In this document: one piece after another, positions 37,452 to 43,722 of the stretch
Numbering within the stretch: position 1 is the first letter of the stretch
Layout: every line of letters starts with the position of its first letter
Origin: CAWBVG01 sp963792175
Lineage (GTDB): Bacteria > Acidobacteriota > Vicinamibacteria > Vicinamibacterales > CAVVIG01
Direction of reading: 5' to 3'
NCBI GenBank assembly: GCA_963792175.1
Contig: CAWBVG010000042.1
Location: forward strand, 1-64,000
Length of the DNA stretch: 64,000 bases
The notes under the pieces: model-generated
Told to the model about the DNA's origin: nothing
Databases searched by the model: none
Seen by the model: the letters and a program-made list of their open reading frames with translations, nothing else
Program-made: the position numbers and the translations under genes

Positions 37452-39113
37452 TCATCCCGTTACTGCCCCAGTCGACGCCGACGACACGAGCTTCGCGTAT
37501 TTCGCCAGCACCCCGCTCGCGTAGCGCGCCGCCGGTGTCTTCCACGCGGCCAGCCGTTGTTTCACGGTTTCGGCCGGAACCTCGAGGCTCAGCGTGCGGG
37601 ACGCGACGTCAATCGCGATCGTGTCGCCGTCCTCGACCGCCGCGATCGGTCCGCCTCGGGACGCTTCGGGCGCGATGTGGCCGATGCAGAATCCGCGCGT
37701 CGCCCCCGAGAACCGTCCGTCGGTCACGAGCGCGACGGTCTCGCCGAGGCCGGCGCCGACGATGGCGCCGGTCACCGCCAGCATCTCGCGCATGCCGGGA
37801 CCGCCGTTGGGGCCCTCGTACCGGATCACGACGACATCGCCGGCCTTGATCGCCTGCCGCTGTACGGCCTCGAACGCCGCCTCTTCGTTGTCGAACACGC
37901 GCGCCGGACCGCGATGCTGCATGCGGTCGGCACCCGAAATCTTCATCACCGCACCGTCCGGCGCGAGTGTCCCTCGGAGAATGACGAGCCCGCCGTTGGG
38001 CTTCAGCGCGTTGTTGGTCGCGCGCACGACTTCCTGGCCGGGCGTTTCGACGGCGTCGGCAGCTTCCTGCTCCAGCGACCGGCCTGTCACCGTCGGCGCG
38101 GATCCGTGGATCGCGCGCGCTTCGACCAGCCGCTTCGCCACCAGCGGGCTGCCGCCCGCGGCGTGGAGCTCGGTCGCGACGAAGCGGCCGGACGGTTTCA
38201 GGTCCGCGAGCAGCGGCACCCGCGCGCTGATGCGATCGAAGTCCTCGAGCGACAAATCGAGGCCGGCCTCGTGCGCGATCGCCATCAGATGCAGGACGGC
38301 GTTGGTCGATCCTCCGGTGGTCGCGACCGACGCGATCGCGTTCTCGAGCGACTGCCGCGTGATGATGTCGCGCGGCTTGATGCCGCCGCGCACCAGGGCC
38401 ATCACCCGCTCCCCCGCCGTGCGCGCGATGTCGGCCTTCGCTGGATCGGTCGCCGGCACGCTGCCGCTGCCCAGCGCCGCAATCCCCAGGAACTCGCTGA
38501 CGATGGCCATCGTGTTGGCGGTGAACTGTCCGCCGCAGGCGCCCGCGCCCGGGCACGCCGCGTCTTCCAGCTTGCGCAGCTCGCCGTCGCTGAGCGTGCC
38601 GGCCGCGTTCGCACCGACCGCCTCGAAGACGTCCTGAATCGTCACCGCGCGGTTGTGCCAGTGGCCAGGCGCGATCGAGCCGCCGTAGAGCACGAGGCCC
38701 GGCACATTCAGCCGTGCGAGCGCCATCGCCGCGGCCGGAATCGTCTTGTCGCACCCGACCAGAATCACGAGGCCGTCGAACCCGTTGCCGCGGGTCACCA
38801 GCTCGATGGAGTCGGCGATCACTTCGCGGCTGACGAGCGAGGCGCGCATGCCCTCGGTGCCCATCGTGATGCCGTCCGAGATCGACACCGTGTTGAATTC
38901 CATCGGCGTCCCGCCACCGCGACGGATGCCGTCCTTCACGTGCACGGCGAGATCGCGCAGGTGATAGTTGCACGGGCCGATTTCGATCCAGGTGTTCGCG
39001 ACGCCGATCAGCGGCTTTTTCAGGTCCGAGTCGGAGAAGCCGACGGCCTTGAGCATCGCCCGCGCCGGCGCCCGATGCGGCCCCGTCGTCAGCGGATTCG
39101 ACGGCGCGCTCAC
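37452..39113 (-). CDS. ilvD: Dihydroxy-acid dehydratase
   Basis: A 553-aa Fe-S dehydratase giving the 2-oxo acids of Val and Ile. It has the three cluster Cys regions: IEIGPCNYHLRDLAVHVKDG, LVGCDKTIPAAAMALARLN, and PGAGACGGQFTANTMAIVSE. The active-site end shows TDGRFSGATRGFCIGHIAPE. GTG start at 39,113 overlaps the pheA stop by 4 nt (GTGA), which fixes the start and shows translational coupling. ilvB follows. Frame intact. Confidence 0.95.
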   Translation of the reverse strand: MSAPSNPLTTGPHRAPARAMLKAVGFSDSDLKKPLIGVANTWIEIGPCNYHLRDLAVHVKDGIRRGGGTPMEFNTVSISDGITMGTEGMRASLVSREVIADSIELVTRGNGFDGLVILVGCDKTIPAAAMALARLNVPGLVLYGGSIAPGHWHNRAVTIQDVFEAVGANAAGTLSDGELRKLEDAACPGAGACGGQFTANTMAIVSEFLGIAALGSGSVPATDPAKADIARTAGERVMALVRGGIKPRDIITRQSLENAIASVATTGGSTNAVLHLMAIAHEAGLDLSLEDFDRISARVPLLADLKPSGRFVATELHAAGGSPLVAKRLVEARAIHGSAPTVTGRSLEQEAADAVETPGQEVVRATNNALKPNGGLVILRGTLAPDGAVMKISGADRMQHRGPARVFDNEEAAFEAVQRQAIKAGDVVVIRYEGPNGGPGMREMLAVTGAIVGAGLGETVALVTDGRFSGATRGFCIGHIAPEASRGGPIAAVEDGDTIAIDVASRTLSLEVPAETVKQRLAAWKTPAARYASGVLAKYAKLVSSASTGAVTG

Positions 39114-39966
39114 GACACCACCTCGAAGGGATCGGGCAGCCACCCTTCATGGGTTTTCCAGCGCGCGTACGATCCGAGCGTCCGCAGCATCGGCGCGAAC
39201 TCGCCGAGGTGCGCGATCGCGCGCGTGCACGGCAGCTCGTCGGCGCGGCGGCGAGGTCCGCGTAGAAGAGGTACTCCCAGGGCCTGCCCGGAATCGGCCG
39301 CGACTCGAGCTTCGTCAGGTCGATGCCGCGCAGGGCGAACACGCTCAGGGCCTTGAAGAGCGAGCCTGGCTCGTTCGGCAGCGCGAACACGATGCTGGTC
39401 TTGTCGGCGACGGCATTGCGGACCGGCGTCCGTCCGACCACCAGAAAACGCGTGATGTTGTCGTCGAAGTCCTGGATCGAGGCGGCGAGCGACACCAGGC
39501 CGAACACTTCGCCGGCACGCGCCGAGGCGATGGCCGCCGCGTCGGTCAGCTGGCCGTCGGCAATCATCTTGGCGCTGCCGGCGGTGTCGTAGGTCGCAAT
39601 GATCTCGACGCCGGCCAGCGTGCGCAGAAAGCGCTCGCATTGCGCCAGGCCTTGCGGGTGCGAATACACGCGCTTCAGCCCGGCGAGGTTGGTGCCGGGC
39701 AGCGCCAGGAGGTGGTGAATGACCGGCAGTTCCACCTCGCCGACAATTGGCAGGTCGCGCTCGAGCAGGAGGTCGTAGTTGCGGTGAATGCTGCCGCCAA
39801 TCGAGTTCTCGATCGGCAGCACGCCGTAGGTCGCGGTGCCGGCCTGAACGGTGTCGAAGACCTCTTCGAAGCTGCGGCACGGCATCAAGTCGGCGTCGTT
39901 TTCCACGCGCCGGGCCGCAGCCTCGCTGAATGCCCCCGGCTCGCCCTGATATGCGATTTTCATCAT
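39110..39966 (-). CDS. pheA: Prephenate dehydratase with ACT domain (one frame shift)
   Basis: Converts prephenate to phenylpyruvate for Phe synthesis. The catalytic domain has MKIAYQGEPGAFSEAAARRV, GVLPIENSIGGSIHRNYDLL, VYSHPQGLAQCERFL, AAIASARAGEVFGLVSLAAS and the essential T-R-F in DDNITRFLVVGRTP. The ACT domain follows: SIVFALPNEPGSLFKALSVF, IDLTKLESRPIPGRPWEYLF. The frame shifts near 39,245; the next frame continues DELPCTRAIAHLGEFAPMLR, TLGSYARWKTHEGWLPDPFE and stops at 39,110. Unusually, it is the first gene of the ilvDBNC operon behind a Val/Ile-type attenuator. Its stop overlaps the ilvD start. Confidence 0.93.
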
Positions 39967-40024
39967 TCCAGCTCTCAGCTATCAGCTCTCCGCTGCCCCT
40001 AGCTCTCAGCTAGCCCCTAGCCCC
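39967..40024. repeat. Word repeat, AGCTCTCAGCTATC type, between the attenuator and pheA
   Basis: Words AGCTCTC, AGCTATC, AGCTCTC, AGCTAGC run head to tail, ending CCCCTAGCCCC. It occupies the whole space between the attenuator's T-run and the pheA start codon, so it is part of the pheA 5' leader. Confidence 0.65.
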
Positions 40025-40040
40025 GACGGATCGTGTACAC

Positions 40041-40073
40041 GAAAAAGGCCATCACCCCTGCGGATGATGGCCT
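40041..40073 (-). terminator. Intrinsic terminator/attenuator of the pheA-ilv operon
   Basis: On the minus strand AGGCCATCA pairs perfectly with TGATGGCCT (9 bp, 10-nt loop) and is followed by TTTTTCG. It lies about 75 nt before pheA and 22 nt after the leader-peptide stop. The classic arrangement for ribosome-controlled attenuation. Confidence 0.85.
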
Positions 40074-40102
40074 GTGGTCAACCCTTCGAAGCCCTCATCC
40101 GC
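40060..40102 (-). promoter_or_regulatory. Proposed antiterminator stem of the ilv leader
   Basis: GCGGATGA, the last three codons of the leader peptide (40,095-40,102), is perfectly complementary to TCATCCGC (40,060-40,067), which overlaps the 5' arm and loop of the terminator. Pairing would block the terminator. A ribosome finishing the leader would cover GCGGATGA and permit termination. Confidence 0.6.
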
Positions 40103-40154
40103 TGGCTTGATAGCCCCCAATAACAACGACCGGCACGGGCTTCACCTGACGCAT
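40095..40154 (-). CDS. Leader peptide of the pheA-ilvDBNC operon
   Basis: A 19-codon frame, MRQVKPVPVVVIGGYQASG, rich in branched-chain codons: five Val (positions 4, 7, 9, 10, 11) and one Ile (12), with three Val and Ile consecutive. It ends at TGA inside the antiterminator arm. No good Shine-Dalgarno precedes it. The -10 box ends only 9 nt before the ATG, so the message may start within a few bases of the ATG. The regulation inferred: low charged Val (or Ile) tRNA stalls the ribosome at codons 9-12, freeing the antiterminator arm. There is no Phe codon. Confidence 0.7.
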   Translation of the reverse strand: MRQVKPVPVVVIGGYQASG

Positions 40155-40163
40155 GGTGGAGGC

Positions 40164-40193
40164 ATTAGACCGCAGTGGCCAGCTAGTAGTCAA
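40164..40193 (-). promoter_or_regulatory. Promoter of the pheA-ilv operon
   Basis: On the minus strand TTGACT (40,188-40,193) and TCTAAT (40,164-40,169) are separated by 18 nt, a near-consensus sigma-70 pair. The predicted start lies about 2-3 nt before the leader-peptide ATG. The surrounding DNA is AT-rich. Confidence 0.7.
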
Positions 40194-40252
40194 ATTAATA
40201 ATCATTACGGGACTATAACAGCAGCAAATACGACGGAGGGGTTCCGCCTCGG

Positions 40253-42181
40253 TCATTGCCCTGGCCCGCGGCTCACGACCGGCAGTTCGACGAAGCTCGA
40301 GTGAAACACCCGCTGCGTCGCCTTCCGGAAATCCTCCGGCCGCGCAAAGAAAATATTCCGGACGAAGGTTTGCGGATTGCGGTCGTAGAGCGGGAACCAG
40401 GTCGACTGCACCTGCACCATCAGCCGATGCCCGGGGAGGAACACGTGGTTGGCGGTCGGCAGCGACCACTTGTAGAGCAACGGCGTGTCGGCCGCGATCG
40501 CCTTGGCGGTGTCGACGCTCTCGCGGTACCGGCCGCGGAAGATGTCGGCGGACACCATCAACTGGTAGCCGCCCATCGCCGGTTGCCCGGCAACCTGATC
40601 CGGGTACACGTCAATGACCTTCACCACCCAGTCGGCGTCGGTGCCGCTCGTCGAGGCGGTCAGGTTGACGATCGGCTGGCCGCTGATCTTGACCGGCGCG
40701 GTCAGGACATCCGAGGCGAAAGCGAGAACGTCGGGCCGGCCAGACGCCTCACGCTGATCGCTGACCAACCACTGCGCCCACGTCGTGCCGCTCGCGCGCA
40801 CCGGGCGCGGGATGAACGGCACCGGCTTCGCGGGATCGGACACGTATTCTTCGTACCCGGCTCCACCGGGCGCCGGCGCGGACAGCGTGGCTTTGAGACC
40901 GGGACCGAGGCGAAGTGGTGTCGGCACGATAGGGCACCCGGTCGAACAGCCCGCCGGCCATGCCGACAGTCGCCGCCAGACATTCGTGCCGGTCTCGAAT
41001 GCCGTGACCGGCGCGACATCCGCTTTCGGCGCGCCGTCCTTGAGGTAGTGATCCAGGAACGGACGCAGAATCTCCTGTCGGAAATAGAGCGCCGTGTCGC
41101 TGCCGAATCTCAACGGCCCCAGCGTGCTGCCGTCCCGGATTTCCTGGCCGTGGTGCCACGGGCCCATCACGAGGAACACCTTGTCGTTGGCGGTGTCCTT
41201 CGGTTCGATGGCCTTGTAGACGGCAATGGCGCCGTAGATGTCTTCCTGGTCCCACAGGCTGTGAACCAGCATCACAGGAACGCTCAACGGCTGGGCGGCG
41301 AGAATCCGGTCCACCGCCTGATCGCGCCACCAGGCGTCGTACGCCGGATGCTCCGAGATCTTCTGCCAGAACCCGATCTGTTCCATCCCGTAGCGGCGTC
41401 CGAGCTCGCCGGCCGACCCCGCCGTCATGAACATGTCGTAATCGTCGAAATGGCTCGACCACCACTTCGCGTCGTTCGCTCGTGTCGCCTCTTGCTCGTA
41501 GATATAGGAGATGCCCTGCTGACGGAACGCGCCATTGTGGAACCAGTCGTCGCCCATCCAGCCGTCGACCATCGGGTTCATCGGCACCGACACCTTGAGC
41601 GCCGGATGCGGGTTGACGAGCGCCATCAACGGCAGGAAGCCGTCGTACGAGATCCCGAGGATGCCGACCTTCCCATTGGTTTCCGGCACGTTCTTCACCA
41701 GCCAGTCGATGGTGTCGTAGGTGTCGGTCGCGTGGTCGACCGGCGTCGGGTTCAGCGGCCCCCGCAACGGCCGGTTCATGACGTAGTCGCCTTCAGACCC
41801 GTACTTGCCGCGGATGTCCTGAACGACACGGATGTAGCCGCCGTCGACGATGACGTCGACGGCGTTGTCGTAACCGTCGAGCGCCATGCTCAGGCTCGCG
41901 CTCTGGTTGTGCGACGTCAGTTCCGTGGCGTTGTACGGCGTTCGGGTCAGCAGGATGGGCGCCGACCTGCCGCCGAGGGCGCTCTTCGGCACGAGGATGA
42001 CCGTGTGCAGCTTCACGCCGTCGCGCATCGGGATCATCACGTCCCGGCGCACGTGGTCGAAGGCTGCGGTCACGGGCGTGAACGTGCGTGGCGTCTCGCT
42101 CGGCAACTGCGGGTACTGCGGGGGCTGGGCCAACGAGCTGCGACGCCGAGGAGTGCCGCGCAGGCCGTGGCGAGAGAGCAT
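40253..42181 (-). CDS. CocE/NonD family alpha/beta hydrolase (Xaa-Pro/ester hydrolase type), signal peptide frame-shifted
   Basis: A secreted serine hydrolase of about 640 aa, in the family of cocaine esterase and alpha-amino-acid ester hydrolases. VMIPMRDGVKLHTVILVPKS opens the catalytic domain; VVQDIRGKYGSEGDY and TYDTIDWLVKNVPETNGKVG lead into the nucleophile motif GISYDGF (G-x-S-Y-x-G). The Asp-His part is near MLVHSLWDQED and MGPWHHGQ. The C-terminal jelly-roll domain (about 430 to the end) contains LYKWSLPTANHVFLPGHRLM. The N-terminal 20 residues look random, but another frame reads SLATACAALLGVAA, a signal peptide; a frame shift near 42,130 is likely. Substrate unknown. Confidence 0.85.
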   Translation of the reverse strand: MLSRHGLRGTPRRRSSLAQPPQYPQLPSETPRTFTPVTAAFDHVRRDVMIPMRDGVKLHTVILVPKSALGGRSAPILLTRTPYNATELTSHNQSASLSMALDGYDNAVDVIVDGGYIRVVQDIRGKYGSEGDYVMNRPLRGPLNPTPVDHATDTYDTIDWLVKNVPETNGKVGILGISYDGFLPLMALVNPHPALKVSVPMNPMVDGWMGDDWFHNGAFRQQGISYIYEQEATRANDAKWWSSHFDDYDMFMTAGSAGELGRRYGMEQIGFWQKISEHPAYDAWWRDQAVDRILAAQPLSVPVMLVHSLWDQEDIYGAIAVYKAIEPKDTANDKVFLVMGPWHHGQEIRDGSTLGPLRFGSDTALYFRQEILRPFLDHYLKDGAPKADVAPVTAFETGTNVWRRLSAWPAGCSTGCPIVPTPLRLGPGLKATLSAPAPGGAGYEEYVSDPAKPVPFIPRPVRASGTTWAQWLVSDQREASGRPDVLAFASDVLTAPVKISGQPIVNLTASTSGTDADWVVKVIDVYPDQVAGQPAMGGYQLMVSADIFRGRYRESVDTAKAIAADTPLLYKWSLPTANHVFLPGHRLMVQVQSTWFPLYDRNPQTFVRNIFFARPEDFRKATQRVFHSSFVELPVVSRGPGQ

Positions 42182-42215
42182 CCTTCACGTCCACATCCTT
42201 ACATCCTTACTCCTT
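42181..42215. repeat. Word repeat, CATCCTTACATCCTTAC type, after the dcd stop
   Basis: Words TCCTTCACGTCCACATCC, TTACATCC, TTACTCC run head to tail directly from the dcd stop to the hydrolase start. Only one arm. Confidence 0.6.
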
Positions 42216-42770
42216 CAGATTTTCGGGAGTGTCACGCCGCGCTGCGCCTGGTACTTGCCCTTCTTGTCCTTGTAGCTCTTCGCGCACGGTTCGTCGCTCT
42301 GGAAGAACAGCACCTGCGCGATCCCCTCGTTGGCGTAGATCTTCGCCGGCAGCGGCGTGGTGTTCGAGATTTCGATCGTGACGTGCCCTTCCCATTCCGG
42401 CTCGAACGGCGTCACGTTGACGATGATCCCGCAGCGCGCGTAGGTCGACTTGCCCAGGCACACCGTCAGCACGTCGCGCGGGATCCGGAAATATTCGATC
42501 GTGCTCGCCAGGGCGAAGGAATTGGGCGGGATGACGCACTCCTCGGCCTGGATGTCGACGAACGACTTCGGGTCGAAGTGCTTCGGATCGACCAGCGTGT
42601 TGAACACGTTGGTGAACACCTTGAACTGGTCGCCGACGCGCACGTCGTAGCCATATGACGAGACGCCGTACGAGATGACCCCGGCGCGGACCTGGTCGTC
42701 GACGAACGGCTCGATCATCTTGTGGTCCCGCGCCATGCGCGTGATCCAGCGTGTCGGGTTTGATGCTCAT
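42215..42770 (-). CDS. dcd: dCTP deaminase (one frame shift near the start)
   Basis: Deaminates dCTP to dUTP for thymidylate synthesis. A start ATG at 42,770 (MSIKPDT) overlaps the DUF2905 stop; one extra base near 42,745 shifts the frame, after which WITRMARDHKMIEPFVDDQV continues. Core motifs: GVISYGVSSYGYDVRVGDQF, ECVIPPNSFALASTIEYFRI (with the catalytic Glu later in FEPEWEGHVTIEISN), LGKSTYARCGIIVNVTPFEP, QVLFFQSDEPCAKSYKDKKG and the terminal KYQAQRGVTLPKI. Length after repair is about 185 aa, as usual for Dcd. Lies downstream of ndk and DUF2905, a nucleotide-metabolism grouping. Confidence 0.93.
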
Positions 42771-42961
42771 CGTCTGAAGAAAGCCAGCAGCAGCGTCAGG
42801 ATGATACTCACGATGATGGAGGTGGCGAGCGGGAAGTAGAAGCTGAAGTTTCCCCGCTTGACGTAAAAGTCGCCCGGCAGCCGCCCGATCGGCAGGCCGA
42901 CCATCATCAGGAGGCCGAAGCCGGCGATGACCAGACCGATCAGTACCAGCGTCTTGCCCAC
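42767..42961 (-). CDS. DUF2905 small membrane protein
   Basis: 64 aa with two membrane segments: GKTLVLIGLVIAGFGLLMMV at the start and LATSIIVSIILTLLLAFF at the end. Between them is the conserved GRLPGDFYVKRGNFSFYFPL loop, the DUF2905 signature. Its role is unknown. Its stop overlaps the dcd start (ATGA), so the two are co-translated. A word repeat separates it from ndk upstream. Confidence 0.9.
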   Translation of the reverse strand: MGKTLVLIGLVIAGFGLLMMVGLPIGRLPGDFYVKRGNFSFYFPLATSIIVSIILTLLLAFFRR

Positions 42962-42971
42962 GTCGCCGTTG

Positions 42972-43027
42972 TCCCTTCGTGACCTCGTATCCCTTTGTGA
43001 CCTTTGTATCCCTCTGTGTCCTTGAGG
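42972..43027. repeat. Word repeat, CCCTTTGTGACCTTTGTATC type, between ndk and DUF2905
   Basis: Words CCCTTCGTGACC, TCGTATCCC, TTTGTGACC, TTTGTATCCC, TCTGTGTCC run head to tail. Only one orientation is present; no facing arm. Confidence 0.65.
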
Positions 43028-43040
43028 GCGAAGCGGCGTC

Positions 43041-43457
43041 TCAAATCAACTCGACGCCGCTGAAGAAGTATCCGATTTCGTACGCCGCCGTCTCGGGTGC
43101 ATCGGATCCATGCGTCGCGTTGCGCTCGATCGACTGCGCAAACTCCTTGCGAAGCGTCCCGGGATCGGCCTTGGCGGGATCGGTCGCGCCCATCAGCGTC
43201 CGCCACTTCTTGATGGCGTCGGGCGCCTCGAGTACGAGGAGAATCGCCGGTCCGGAGGCCATGAAGCTGGTCAGACTGCCGAAAAACGGTCGCTCGCGAT
43301 GTACGGCATAGAACCCCTCGGCCTGCGCCTTCGACAAATGGACGCGCTTCATGGCACGGATCTGGAATCCCTCGTCCTCGATGCGCTGGATGATTTTGCC
43401 GGCCACCCGACGCTCCACGGCGTCCGGCTTGATGATCGCAAACGTCCGCTCGGTCAT
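43041..43457 (-). CDS. ndk: Nucleoside diphosphate kinase
   Basis: 138 aa. Transfers the gamma phosphate between NTPs and NDPs. Motifs: RTFAIIKPDAVERR at the start, FYAVHRERPFFGSLTSFMAS, GATDPAKADPGTLRKEFA, and the catalytic His in NATHGSDAPETAAYEIGYFF. Frame intact and length normal. Its start codon lies 6 nt behind a TATAAT box, so translation is probably leaderless. Upstream of DUF2905-dcd on the same strand. Confidence 0.97.
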   Translation of the reverse strand: MTERTFAIIKPDAVERRVAGKIIQRIEDEGFQIRAMKRVHLSKAQAEGFYAVHRERPFFGSLTSFMASGPAILLVLEAPDAIKKWRTLMGATDPAKADPGTLRKEFAQSIERNATHGSDAPETAAYEIGYFFSGVELI

Positions 43458-43463
43458 CCGGCG

Positions 43464-43469
43464 ATTATA
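43464..43469 (-). promoter_or_regulatory. -10 box (TATAAT) of ndk, leaderless layout
   Basis: TATAATCGCCGG runs directly into the ndk ATG, exactly as at the carbonic-anhydrase-like gene (24,134). The plus-strand small gene starts 28 nt away on the other side. Confidence 0.5.
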
Positions 43470-43496
43470 GCAGTCGTAACCTCAGCAGGAGTCCCC

Positions 43497-43688
43497 ATGA
43501 ACCCGACCTCCGCACAACAGCACGACGATCAGGACATCCACAAGGGTGCGATCGAAGGCGATCGACCGACCGATGAACAGATCGGCAATCCGCACGGCGA
43601 CGGTGTCGACGATCAGGGTCTCCCGGACGATCCGATCGCGACCGCGGAGGACTCGATCGGCGCGAACGAGGACAAATCCCAGGGATAG
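43497..43688 (+). CDS. Small acidic protein of unknown function, 63 aa
   Basis: ATG at 43,497 with CAGCAGGAGT upstream. Sequence starts MNPTSAQQHDDQDIHKGAIE and is rich in Asp, Glu, Gln and Gly, with the block GDRPTDEQIGNPHGDGVDDQ and the end ATAEDSIGANEDKSQG. It has no membrane segment or Cys. Divergent from ndk and read towards the kinase. Composition resembles disordered or stress-related small proteins, but I cannot assign it. The RBS and the bias against other frames support it as real. Confidence 0.55.
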   Translation: MNPTSAQQHDDQDIHKGAIEGDRPTDEQIGNPHGDGVDDQGLPDDPIATAEDSIGANEDKSQG

Positions 43689-43702
43689 GATTCGCCAGCC
43701 GG

Positions 43703-43708
43703 TATAAT
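43703..43708 (+). promoter_or_regulatory. -10 box (TATAAT) before the second kinase
   Basis: TATAATCGC lies 14 nt before the GTG start of the kinase, leaving a leader of about 8 nt. This is the third TATAATCGC in the window placed against a start codon. Confidence 0.4.
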
Positions 43709-43722
43709 CGCGGCGCCCTACC

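Noticed and set aside
37557..39356. A 599-codon plus-strand frame opposite ilvD and pheA
   Set aside because: Shadow of ilvD; composition His/Arg-rich without motifs.
39967..40200. A T-box or other riboswitch ahead of pheA
   Set aside because: No T-box sequence or specifier loop is visible; the leader peptide and alternative stems explain the terminator fully.
40256..42658. An 800-codon plus-strand frame opposite the CocE-type hydrolase and dcd
   Set aside because: Shadow of two well-recognised minus-strand genes; no domain in the plus-strand translation.
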